Positions 41,347 to 49,041 of a stretch of 49,041 bases of DNA are shown one piece after another. The notes beneath the pieces are model-generated. The model did no database searches. It was not told where the DNA came from and was given only the letters and a program-made list of their open reading frames with translations. This DNA comes from Bacteroidales bacterium. GTDB taxonomy: Bacteria; Bacteroidota; Bacteroidia; Bacteroidales; UBA3824. The position numbers and the translations under genes are program-made. Position 1 is the stretch's first letter. Each line of letters starts with the position of its first letter. Where the stretch lies: contig JAKSLV010000008.1 in assembly GCA_024401025.1 (NCBI GenBank), forward strand, positions 1 to 49,041. The letters are read 5' to 3'.

Positions 41347-43863
41347 TTAGAATTCCTCCTGATACTCGTTGAACTCCTCGAAATCCACGCTGTGCTCTAT
41401 GGTCTTGCCCTCGCTCAGGCTCTCGCTGTTCTCGTATTCGTCGTAGTTTTCGGGCTTGGCAAACTCCACGTCGTCGCGATAAATCTTAGAGAGCTCGGGG
41501 TCCTCGTAGATTTTCTTCATGTAGTATCCGAACACAGGCATTGCCATGCGCGCGCCCTGGCCTATCTCGCCGTTCGAGAACTGCACCGCGCGGTCCTCGC
41601 CGCCGGCCCATACTCCCGATACCAGCTGAGGGGTGATGCCCATGAACCATCCGTCGGCGCAGAGGTTGGTGGTTCCGGTTTTGCCGCCGATATCAGCCTT
41701 AAGGCCGAATACCGAAGGCATCATGAGGCGTGTGGCGGTGCCGCCGTGTGTTACGCCCCTTAGCATCTCCACCATCTTGTAGGCTGTAATCTCGGGGATT
41801 GCCTCCTTGTGGGTGGTGCTGAATGTGGCCACCTGGTTGCCGTTCTTGTCGCGGATCTCGGTTACGAATATCGGGCTTGTGCTCTGTCCCTTGTTGGCAA
41901 AGGCGCAGTAGGCCGATACCATCTCCTTTATCTTTAGCTCCACGGCGCCCACGCATATCGATGGCACGGGTTCGATGGGCGATATGATGCCCATGCGGTG
42001 CACAAAGTTGATGATGGTTTTGGGGTCGGTGGATTTCATGCACCATGCCGATATCTGGTTGAGACTTAGCGCAAGGCCGGTCTTCAGGGATATCATCTCG
42101 CCGTCGCGGCTCGATTTCGAGAATCTTGGTGTGTAGAATGGGGGAGTACCGCCCGGATTGTCGAAGCTGTATTCCACGTTGGCCAGCATGTGCTCAGGTG
42201 TTATCTCCTTTCTGTTCAGGAACATACCGCAGTATACGTAGGGCTTGAAGGTGGAACCCACCTGACGGCGTCCCAGGCTTACGTGGTCGTACTGGAAGTA
42301 TTTGTAGTTGATGCCGCCCACGTATGCCTTCACGTGTCCGGTCTGAGGCTCCATGCTCATCATTCCGCATCTCAGGAATCTCTTGTAGTAGAGCAGCGAG
42401 TCCATAGGCATCATCACGGTGTCATGTCCCTCGGGATGGCTCCATGTGAACACGCGCATGGGAGTCATCTCGAAAAACTGTTTTATTATCTGTACGGAAT
42501 CCAGACCTGCCGCCTTGCCGGCCTTCCAGCGCTCGCTGCGTTTTACGGCCTGGTTGATTATCTGCTTGGTCTGAGCCTCAGATATCCTGCTGCTGAACGG
42601 GCGGATAAAGTCGTGTCCGCCTATGTTCAGCTTCTTGTGGAGCTTTATCTCCGATCTCTCGAAAAGGCCCTGGAGAGGGTCGTACGAGAACTGTCCCACC
42701 TTGAAGCCTTTTCCCATGTGCATCGTTACGGCCTCCTCGGCAAACGCCTGCATGCGGCTGTCGATGGTGGTGTATATCGTAAGTCCGTCGTTGTAGATGC
42801 TGTAGTTTTCGCCGTTGGCCTTCTTGTTTTTGTTGCACCATCCGTACAGCGGGTTGGTCTCCCACATGAGCGAGTCCTCGTGGTATACGTCGTCCTGCCA
42901 TTCAGCATAGTTGGCGCGCTCGGGTTTCTTGGCGGTCATGAACAGCCTCAGGAACTCCCTGAAATATGGTGCGCCGCCCTCGGTGTGGCTCTCGGCTGTA
43001 AAATGGAGCTCTATGTCCTTGGCCCTCATCTCCTCCAGCTCGGCGTGCGAGTACAGGTGAAAGTCCTTCTCGCTCTTGGTGCCCTTGTAGATTTCTTTTA
43101 TGTCGGCCTGATACTTCTCTATCTGTCCCAAAACCGTGTTGCGGCGGGTCTTGGAAGCCTGAGGATGCGATTTTGGGCTGTATCTTGATGGAGCCTGAAG
43201 CAGACCCACTAGCACGGCGGCCTCGTCCTGGGTAAGCTCCTCGGGTTTCTTGTCGAAGAAGGTGCGTGATGCGGCCTCTATTCCGAAAGTGTTGTGTCCG
43301 TAGGTAACGGTGTTCAGGTACATGCTCATTATCTCGTCCTTGCAGTAGCGCTTTTCCAGCAGAACGGCAGTTACCCATTCCTGAAGCTTCAGGACAAACT
43401 TCTCGGTAATTTTCCTGTTCCTGATGTTTACATCCTCGCCACGCAGCTTGTAGAGGTTTTTGGCCAGCTGCTGTGTTACAGTGGAGCCTCCGGAAGTGGA
43501 TCCCGCGCCCATGAAGCCCTTCACCACGCGCAAAAGTGCGGTGAGGTCTATTCCGGCGTGGTCGTAGAAACGCACGTCCTCGGTGGACAGCAGCGCTGTC
43601 TTTATGTTTACGGGAATATCCTTGAAACGGTCGTTGGTGGTGCGGTTTTCCTTGTAGAATTTGCCCAGTATGGCTCCGTCGCTGGATTTGATGGTGCTGG
43701 CAAGGCTGCTCTTGGGGTTTTCCAGATCCTCGAAATCAGGAATGGTGCCCAGACTGCCTGTGCCTATCATGAAGAATATTACGAAAGCCGCTATTACCGG
43801 TATGATGAATGCGGCCCACAGGAATATGAAGAAATTCCTTTGTGTTTTTTGGCTTAGTTCCAT
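41347..43863 (-). CDS. Penicillin-binding protein 1A (bifunctional transglycosylase/transpeptidase)
   Basis: An 838-residue class A PBP. The ATG at 43863 puts a TM anchor at residues 12-34 (FIFLWAAFIIPVIAAFVIFF); the frame extends to 43935 but through the promoter. The GT51 domain has the catalytic Glu in STEDVRFYDHAGID and GSTSGGSTVTQQLAKNLY. The transpeptidase has SxxK as GSTFKPYVY, SxN as LSLNQIS and KTG as GGKTGTTN. It polymerises and cross-links peptidoglycan from the periplasmic face. The C-terminal tail is acidic and Glu-rich. It heads the minus-strand series and is divergent from topA. Confidence 0.93.
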   Translation of the reverse strand: MELSQKTQRNFFIFLWAAFIIPVIAAFVIFFMIGTGSLGTIPDFEDLENPKSSLASTIKSSDGAILGKFYKENRTTNDRFKDIPVNIKTALLSTEDVRFYDHAGIDLTALLRVVKGFMGAGSTSGGSTVTQQLAKNLYKLRGEDVNIRNRKITEKFVLKLQEWVTAVLLEKRYCKDEIMSMYLNTVTYGHNTFGIEAASRTFFDKKPEELTQDEAAVLVGLLQAPSRYSPKSHPQASKTRRNTVLGQIEKYQADIKEIYKGTKSEKDFHLYSHAELEEMRAKDIELHFTAESHTEGGAPYFREFLRLFMTAKKPERANYAEWQDDVYHEDSLMWETNPLYGWCNKNKKANGENYSIYNDGLTIYTTIDSRMQAFAEEAVTMHMGKGFKVGQFSYDPLQGLFERSEIKLHKKLNIGGHDFIRPFSSRISEAQTKQIINQAVKRSERWKAGKAAGLDSVQIIKQFFEMTPMRVFTWSHPEGHDTVMMPMDSLLYYKRFLRCGMMSMEPQTGHVKAYVGGINYKYFQYDHVSLGRRQVGSTFKPYVYCGMFLNRKEITPEHMLANVEYSFDNPGGTPPFYTPRFSKSSRDGEMISLKTGLALSLNQISAWCMKSTDPKTIINFVHRMGIISPIEPVPSICVGAVELKIKEMVSAYCAFANKGQSTSPIFVTEIRDKNGNQVATFSTTHKEAIPEITAYKMVEMLRGVTHGGTATRLMMPSVFGLKADIGGKTGTTNLCADGWFMGITPQLVSGVWAGGEDRAVQFSNGEIGQGARMAMPVFGYYMKKIYEDPELSKIYRDDVEFAKPENYDEYENSESLSEGKTIEHSVDFEEFNEYQEEF

Positions 43864-43904
43864 TTTGTTGCTGTAAAGTTGGTTTGTTGGTGAAAACTTA
43901 GGCG

Positions 43905-43935
43905 CAAAATTATAAATTTCAGTGCAATAAACCAA
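43905..43935 (-). promoter_or_regulatory. Promoter of the PBP1A series
   Basis: On the minus strand TAATTTTG (43905-43912) with TTG (43933-43935) 20 nt upstream. The ATG lies 41 nt downstream. It sits beside the divergent topA promoter. Confidence 0.7.
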
Positions 43936-43972
43936 GGTTTATAATATATAATGTGCGATTTTGAAAAAAAAA

Positions 43973-44004
43973 TTTGTCTATGGTCGCCAAATTTTATTAC
44001 TTTG
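43973..44004 (+). promoter_or_regulatory. Promoter of topA
   Basis: TTTG (43973-43976), a 20-nt spacer and TTACTTTG (43997-44004); the -7 box has one mismatch to TAnnTTTG and is identical to the one before rprX. The leader to the ATG at 44068 is about 57 nt. Confidence 0.7.
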
Positions 44005-44067
44005 CACCCTGATTTATCAGGCATTGCCTGCTTTTACAAAAACCAAACATTTTAGAATTTACACTAA

Positions 44068-46599
44068 ATGGCAGCAAACTTAGTAATAGTGGAGTCTCCG
44101 GCCAAGGCCAAAACCATTGCGAAGCTTCTTGGCGACGACTACCTTGTAAAACCAAGTTTTGGACATATCCGTGATCTTGCTAAAAAGAATTACGGTATCG
44201 ACATCGAGAACAATTTTGAGCCCAAATACGAGATCGACGCCGACAAGAAGGCCGTTGTGGCCGACCTGCGCAAGGAGGTGAAAGCCGCCAAGCAGGTATG
44301 GCTGGCATCCGATGAGGACCGCGAGGGAGAGGCTATAGCGTGGCATCTGGCCGTTACGCTTAAGTTGCCGGTAGATACCACAAAACGAATTGTGTTCCAT
44401 GAGATTACTAAGAAAGCCATCGAGGAGGCAGTAAAAAATCCACGCACCATAGATACCAACCTCGTAAACGCGCAGCAGGCCCGCCGCATTCTGGACCGCC
44501 TTGTGGGTTTCGAGCTCAGCGAGGTGCTCTGGAAGAAGGTGAAGAGCAGCCTTAGCGCCGGCCGCGTGCAGAGCGTGGCAGTGCGCCTTATCGTGGAGCG
44601 CGAGAGGGAGATCATCAATTTCGTGAGCACTCCTTCATTCAAGGCCCAGGCCAATTTCTCTGTGCCAAGCTCTGATGCCGCCTTCCGCGCCGAATACACC
44701 GGCGACCTGGCCGACGAGGATGCCGTAAAGAAATTCCTCGACGAGTGCAACGGCGCAGATTTCGTTGTCAACTCGGTGGTTACCAAGCCGGGCAAACATT
44801 CTCCGGCAGCGCCTTTCACCACATCCACACTTCAGCAGGAAGCCAGCCGCAAGCTAGGTTTCTCGGTTAGCCAGACAATGTCGCTGGCCCAGAGCCTGTA
44901 CGAGAGCGGTTTCATCACATACATGCGTACCGACAGCACCAACCTTAGCGACGTATGCATGAACTCATGCAAGGATTTCATCACCAAGGAATACGGCGCG
45001 GCCTACAGCAAGCCACGTCAGTACAAGACCAAGACCAAGGGCGCACAGGAGGCCCACGAGGCCATAAGACCTACCAGCATGCAGCAGGTGGTTTCGCAGA
45101 AGTGGGACGAGCAGCGTCTCTACGAGATTATCCTGAAGCGCACTCTGGCGTCTCAGATGGCTGATGCTCAGATAGAGCGCACCACCGTGAAGATCGACGC
45201 CAAGGGCACAAAGCATCAGTTTCAGGCCTCTGGAGAGGTGATAAAGTTCGACGGTTTCCTAAAGGTATATTCCGAGGGCACCGACGACGAGACAGCCAAG
45301 GACGAGCAGCTGCTGCCTGCATTGCAGGGAAAGGAAAGCATCAGCCTCAGCCAGATGGAGGTAAACCAGAGATTCTCGCGCCCCAACCCACGATACACCG
45401 AGGCAAGCCTCGTAAAGCGCCTTGAGGAGCTCGGCATAGGCCGTCCTTCCACATACGCGCCCATCATCACTACTATTATAAAGCGTGGATACGTGATAAA
45501 GGAAGACCGCAACGGCGTGGAGCGCGAATACGTAAGCTTCAGCCTTAAAGGCGGAAAGGTGAAGCGTCAGATAAAGAAGGAAAACACCGGCGCCGAGAAA
45601 AACAAGCTGTTCTGCACCGACATTGCTATGGTGGTGACCGACTTCCTCGGCAAGCATTTCCACGACATAATGGACTACAACTTTACCGCCACGGTAGAGA
45701 AGTATTTCGACGACATAGCATCAGGCGACCTGGAATGGACCAAGATGCTCCACGATTTCTACGAGCCTTTCCACGACACCACTCAGAAGAGCATCGAGGA
45801 GGGCGAGCGTTCGTCGGGTGAGCGTCTGCTGGGCACCGATCCCGAGAGCGGAAAGCCTGTGAGCGTGCGCATTGGCCGTTTTGGACCCATCGTGCAGCTG
45901 GGCAACAACGACGACGCCGAGAAACCAGTGTTCGCATCATTGCTGAAGAGCCAGCACATAGAGAGCATCACCCTGGAGGAGGCTCTGGAGCTTTTGAGCA
46001 ACGAGCTGGGCGGCACACTTCTGGGCGTGGACCCCAAGAGCGGAAAGAACGTGTATGCGCGTGTAAGCCGTTTTGGGCCAATGGTTCAGCTGGGCGAGGC
46101 CGACGACCCCGAGAAGCCAAAGTACGCCACCATCCTGAAGCCATACACCATCGACAACATCACCCTGGAGCAGGCCCTGAAGTTCCTGGAGCTGCCACGC
46201 GACCTGGGCGAGTACGAGGGTTACAAGATAAAGGTGGCCGTGGGCCGTTTTGGTCCATACGTGAGCTGGAACAGCAAGTTTGTGTCGCTTAAGAAAACCG
46301 ACGACCCTATGACTGTATCCTACGAGCGATGCATAGAGCTGATAAAGGAGAAGGCCGAGAAAGACGCCAACAACCTCATAAAGGAGTTCAACGACAACCT
46401 CCGCATAGTGAAAGACCGCTGGGGACACCCCACAATATGGTACAAGAGAAAGTACTTTAAGCTGTCGTCGCTTGTGGACCCTGCCGCGCTCACCGAGGAA
46501 GAGTGCCTGAAGATAGCCGGTGTGGACCCCGAGAAGGAGGCCGCAAAAAAGTCGGCATCAGCAAAAAAAACTACCACTAAGAAAACCGCAAAGAAGTGA
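44068..46599 (+). CDS. topA: DNA topoisomerase I
   Basis: An 843-residue type IA topoisomerase that relaxes negative supercoils. The TOPRIM domain has VIVESPAKAKTIAK and the acidic LASDEDREGEAIAWH. The catalytic tyrosine is in GFITYMRTDSTNLS, and ARRILDRLVGFELS and SAGRVQSVAVRLI are typical. Instead of CxxC zinc ribbons, the C-terminus holds three copies of a ~65-residue TopA C-terminal repeat (SVRIGRFGPIVQLG, YARVSRFGPMVQLG, KVAVGRFGPYVSWN). A Lys/Thr/Ala-rich tail follows. The porP gene starts 4 nt after the stop, so the T9SS cluster may share its transcript. Confidence 0.96.
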   Translation: MAANLVIVESPAKAKTIAKLLGDDYLVKPSFGHIRDLAKKNYGIDIENNFEPKYEIDADKKAVVADLRKEVKAAKQVWLASDEDREGEAIAWHLAVTLKLPVDTTKRIVFHEITKKAIEEAVKNPRTIDTNLVNAQQARRILDRLVGFELSEVLWKKVKSSLSAGRVQSVAVRLIVEREREIINFVSTPSFKAQANFSVPSSDAAFRAEYTGDLADEDAVKKFLDECNGADFVVNSVVTKPGKHSPAAPFTTSTLQQEASRKLGFSVSQTMSLAQSLYESGFITYMRTDSTNLSDVCMNSCKDFITKEYGAAYSKPRQYKTKTKGAQEAHEAIRPTSMQQVVSQKWDEQRLYEIILKRTLASQMADAQIERTTVKIDAKGTKHQFQASGEVIKFDGFLKVYSEGTDDETAKDEQLLPALQGKESISLSQMEVNQRFSRPNPRYTEASLVKRLEELGIGRPSTYAPIITTIIKRGYVIKEDRNGVEREYVSFSLKGGKVKRQIKKENTGAEKNKLFCTDIAMVVTDFLGKHFHDIMDYNFTATVEKYFDDIASGDLEWTKMLHDFYEPFHDTTQKSIEEGERSSGERLLGTDPESGKPVSVRIGRFGPIVQLGNNDDAEKPVFASLLKSQHIESITLEEALELLSNELGGTLLGVDPKSGKNVYARVSRFGPMVQLGEADDPEKPKYATILKPYTIDNITLEQALKFLELPRDLGEYEGYKIKVAVGRFGPYVSWNSKFVSLKKTDDPMTVSYERCIELIKEKAEKDANNLIKEFNDNLRIVKDRWGHPTIWYKRKYFKLSSLVDPAALTEEECLKIAGVDPEKEAAKKSASAKKTTTKKTAKK

Positions 46600-46603
46600 T
46601 TTT

Positions 46604-47527
46604 ATGAAGAAGACTCTACTATCCCTGATATCGGCGATGTGCATATCCGTGGCGGCCTTTGCGCAGCAGGATGCGCACTACAGCCATTTCATGTACAACC
46701 AGGTGGCCTACAATCCAGCCTATTGCGGAGCCAGCGACCTGATAAACGCCACCCTGATATACCGCAACCAGTGGGCGGGCATGGACGGCGGCCCCAGGAC
46801 TGCGATGCTCTGCGCCGATGCCCCGGTACGCCTCTTTGGCGCGCAGGGCGGTGTGGGCCTCTCCATCATAAGCGACAATGTGGGATATGAGTCGAATTTT
46901 ACAGCCAAGGCCGCATACGCGCAGCACATTCAGGTGGGTACCGGAAGCCTCTCGATAGGAGTGGACGCCGGAATCTATAACAAGAGTGTGGACGGCCAGT
47001 GGCAGTTTCCCGACCAGACCGAGGCCATTTTTGCGGGAAAAACCAGAAAACTTATCCTTGATCTGGGGGCCGGCCTTTATTACAATGTGGGCGACCTAAC
47101 TATCGGTGTATCATCGATGCACGTGGCAAAACCCACCCTGGATTTTTCCGAAGATGGCGAAACTTATCTGGCAAGACATTATTATTTTACCGGATCGTAC
47201 AATATTTCTATTCCCAACACGTTATTTGATGTGACGCCCTCAATAATATTGATGTCGGATGGAAACACAACACAAACTGATATAAATATTAATATTTTAT
47301 ACAATAAAAAGACATGGGGCGGCGTTACATATAGAAACGGCGACGCAATAACACTACTCGGAGGTCTTACGATAATGAAGGATTTGAAGGTAGGCCTGGC
47401 CTACGAGCTTGGAATCTCGAAACTTAGGAAAACCAATATGGGATCATTCGAGGTGATGCTGGGATACAGTTTCATGCCTGAGCGCAGCAAGCCAGCACAG
47501 AAAGTGAGAAGCGTAAGGTTTTTGTAG
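46604..47527 (+). CDS. porP: PorP/SprF family T9SS outer-membrane protein
   Basis: A 307-residue outer-membrane beta-barrel-type protein. A signal peptide spans residues 1-21 (LLSLISAMCISVAAFAQ). The family start QDAHYSHFMYNQVAYNPAYCGAS and LIYRNQWAGMDGGPRT is unmistakable, and the C-terminus ends in phenylalanine-rich barrel-like strands. PorP family proteins belong to the T9SS and link it to the outer membrane. The ATG at 46604, 4 nt past topA, replaces a longer frame overlapping topA. The porK gene follows 52 nt later. Confidence 0.93.
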   Translation: MKKTLLSLISAMCISVAAFAQQDAHYSHFMYNQVAYNPAYCGASDLINATLIYRNQWAGMDGGPRTAMLCADAPVRLFGAQGGVGLSIISDNVGYESNFTAKAAYAQHIQVGTGSLSIGVDAGIYNKSVDGQWQFPDQTEAIFAGKTRKLILDLGAGLYYNVGDLTIGVSSMHVAKPTLDFSEDGETYLARHYYFTGSYNISIPNTLFDVTPSIILMSDGNTTQTDININILYNKKTWGGVTYRNGDAITLLGGLTIMKDLKVGLAYELGISKLRKTNMGSFEVMLGYSFMPERSKPAQKVRSVRFL

Positions 47528-47579
47528 CGAAAAAAATAAAAAGTGTGTAATATCAACTTAGGAAAAATATAAAAGTATT

Positions 47580-49022
47580 ATGAAAAAGATTTTAGTGGCA
47601 GCAGCATCGGGCCTTCTGATGCTAAGCTCATGCAACAAGGGAGCAACGGGCGAGCTTACTGGAGCTCTAAACCGTCCTGCTAACTATGCAGAGGCAGACC
47701 CATACGGAATGGTTTTCATCCCTCAGGGTAGCTTCAACATGGGACCAAACGACCAGGACGTGCCTTTTGCGCTTACTTCACAGTCGAAGACAGTGACAGT
47801 GGATCCATTCTGGATGGATGATACCGAGATTACAAACAACGAGTACCGCCAGTTTGTGGAGTGGGTACGCGATTCCATCGCAATGCGCCTCTGCATCATT
47901 GCCGGCGCTGGCGAGGACAGCAAGGGAAACATGTTCAAGATCCACGTGGACGAGGACAAGGTCGACATCAACGAGTACGACCCAGAGAACCCAAAGACCT
48001 GCTGGCTGAACTGGGAAAACCGCGACAAGGTTTGGGACAAGAGCGGCAAGGGCGACGACCGTCAGGCCATCTCCGACGCCATCAAGGACCTCTACCTCGT
48101 AAAGGAGGAGCGTTTCAACAAGCTCCAGGAGATTGATACCCGTAAGCTCGTGTACGACTACGAGTGGGTAGACCTCAAGCAGGCTGCCCTCAAGGAAAAC
48201 CGCTACAACTTCAACGAGGACTACACCGGCGGTAAGTACGAGGGTACAGTAATCGACGCCAAGGGCAACGTAGTGCCTATCCAGGACAGACGCTCGTTCA
48301 TCATGAAGGGCCGCATCCCTGTATATCCTGATACTCTGGTTTGGATGAGCGACTACACTTACTCATACAACGAACCTATGGCAAGAAAGTACTTCTGGCA
48401 CGTGGCATTCGACAACTATCCAGTTGTGGGTGTTACCTGGAAGCAGGCCACTGCATTCTGCATCTGGCGTACCGACTTGCTCAACAACACACTCCGTCAG
48501 AGCCATCAGCCAATGGTGGAGCAGTACCGTCTCCCAACCGAGGCCGAGTGGGAATACGCCGCACGCGGTGGCCTCGCACTCTCGATGTATCCTTGGGGTG
48601 GTCCTTACACCAGAAACAACTCAGGCTGTTTTATCGCAAACTTCAAGCCTCTGCGTGGCCGCTACGCCGATGATGGCGCCGCCAAGACCATCGAGGTTGC
48701 TACATACGCTCCAAACGAGTACGGCCTCTACGATATGGCCGGCAACGTAGCCGAGTGGACATCAAACGCATTCGACGAGAGCGCATACTCTTACACCCAC
48801 GACCTCAACCCGGACTACAGCTACAACGCTATGGCCGACGATCCTCCAGTATTGAAGCGTAAGGTAGTACGTGGTGGTTCATGGAAGGACGTTGGATACT
48901 ATCTCCAGGTTGGCACACGTACCTACGAGTATCAGGACACAGCTAAGTGCTACATCGGCTTTAGATGTGTAAGGTCTTACATGGGACGCAACGCTACAGA
49001 TTGGGATTATGGCAACTTCTAG
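47580..49022 (+). CDS. porK: PorK/GldK T9SS lipoprotein (FGE-sulfatase fold)
   Basis: A 480-residue lipoprotein, signal KKILVAAASGLLMLSSC with lipobox LSSC. The formylglycine-generating-enzyme-like fold is clear: YGMVFIPQGSFNMGPNDQD, WMDDTEITNNEYRQFVEW, RLPTEAEWEYAARGG, YDMAGNVAEWTSNAF and VVRGGSWKDVGYYLQ, ending with IGFRCVRSYMG. PorK (GldK) and PorN build the periplasmic ring of the T9SS against the outer membrane. The catalytic Cys pair of true FGE enzymes is not in this region, as usual for PorK. The rest of the cluster (porL, porM, porN) presumably lies just beyond the window. Confidence 0.93.
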   Translation: MKKILVAAASGLLMLSSCNKGATGELTGALNRPANYAEADPYGMVFIPQGSFNMGPNDQDVPFALTSQSKTVTVDPFWMDDTEITNNEYRQFVEWVRDSIAMRLCIIAGAGEDSKGNMFKIHVDEDKVDINEYDPENPKTCWLNWENRDKVWDKSGKGDDRQAISDAIKDLYLVKEERFNKLQEIDTRKLVYDYEWVDLKQAALKENRYNFNEDYTGGKYEGTVIDAKGNVVPIQDRRSFIMKGRIPVYPDTLVWMSDYTYSYNEPMARKYFWHVAFDNYPVVGVTWKQATAFCIWRTDLLNNTLRQSHQPMVEQYRLPTEAEWEYAARGGLALSMYPWGGPYTRNNSGCFIANFKPLRGRYADDGAAKTIEVATYAPNEYGLYDMAGNVAEWTSNAFDESAYSYTHDLNPDYSYNAMADDPPVLKRKVVRGGSWKDVGYYLQVGTRTYEYQDTAKCYIGFRCVRSYMGRNATDWDYGNF

Positions 49023-49041
49023 AATTTCATAATACTTCATC

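Noticed and set aside
42190-43188. A 332-codon plus-strand reading frame inside PBP1A
   Set aside because: It is antisense to well-conserved GT51 and transpeptidase motifs and has His/Leu/Val-biased composition of an antisense frame.
1-49041. tRNA, rRNA, tmRNA, RNase P RNA or SRP RNA genes
   Set aside because: No cloverleaf, no CCA-ended acceptor pairings and no signature segments of these RNAs were seen on either strand by eye; a covariance-model scan was not possible.

Overview
The window is a chromosomal segment of a member of the Bacteroidetes, most likely order Bacteroidales (Prevotella/Porphyromonas-like). Four things point there. Promoters follow the Bacteroidetes pattern TTTG-N19/20-TAnnTTTG. 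Type IX secretion (T9SS) genes are present (PorX, PorW/SprE, PorP/SprF, PorK/GldK). Lineage families occur (DUF2851, DUF4249, GldA-type ABC ATPase, RprX/RprY). Shine-Dalgarno sequences are mostly absent. No rRNA, tRNA, IS element, prophage or CRISPR array was recognised.

Layout. 1-3.3 kb: the 5' tip of an RlmI-like gene, a GldA-type ABC ATPase, ilvE, and a Panacea-domain gene followed 2 nt later by a small two-TM protein (a candidate toxin-antitoxin pair). 3.5-8.2 kb: an orphan lipoprotein convergent with a minus-strand set tetR-porX-tsaE-ald. 8.4-14 kb: a plus-strand set rprX-rprY-porW-beta-propeller lipoprotein. 14-20 kb: a SPOR protein, an adenylate cyclase-HD fusion, a DUF2851 protein and a large dCache-HAMP-GAF-PAS sensor without an output domain. 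20.2-24.3 kb: yceD-rpmF-fabH-accB-accC (lipid synthesis). 24.4-29.5 kb (minus): a secreted GH5 glucanase, then pyrF, a four-helix-bundle gene in an octamer-repeat nest, prfA and purM.

29.5-36.9 kb is an accessory island. It holds an AAA ATPase/DUF234 gene, a block of 52-bp-spaced palindromes, an exported flavin-reductase-like lipoprotein with a DUF418 membrane protein, and an MqsR toxin with an antitoxin fusing MqsA-like, HTH and Panacea parts. After these comes a promoter-driven RNA folding into a 123-nt nested hairpin, directly upstream of an AT-rich 618-residue gene of unknown function (Zn-ribbon-like N-terminus, Ser/Gly-rich strands, two C-terminal ~50-residue repeats). This RNA-gene unit is the best candidate for something undescribed.

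37-43.9 kb (minus): PBP1A, DUF4249 lipoprotein, folK, ABC-F ATPase and a membrane protein. 44-49 kb (plus): topA, porP and porK, the start of a porPKLMN-type T9SS cluster continuing past the window.

A recurring non-coding theme is tandem arrays with exact 7- or 8-nt periods at gene junctions (22.3, 26.5, 27.0, 28.2 and 40.4 kb), several with inverted-repeat halves. All assignments rest on reading motifs and translated sequence by eye; no database search was run.
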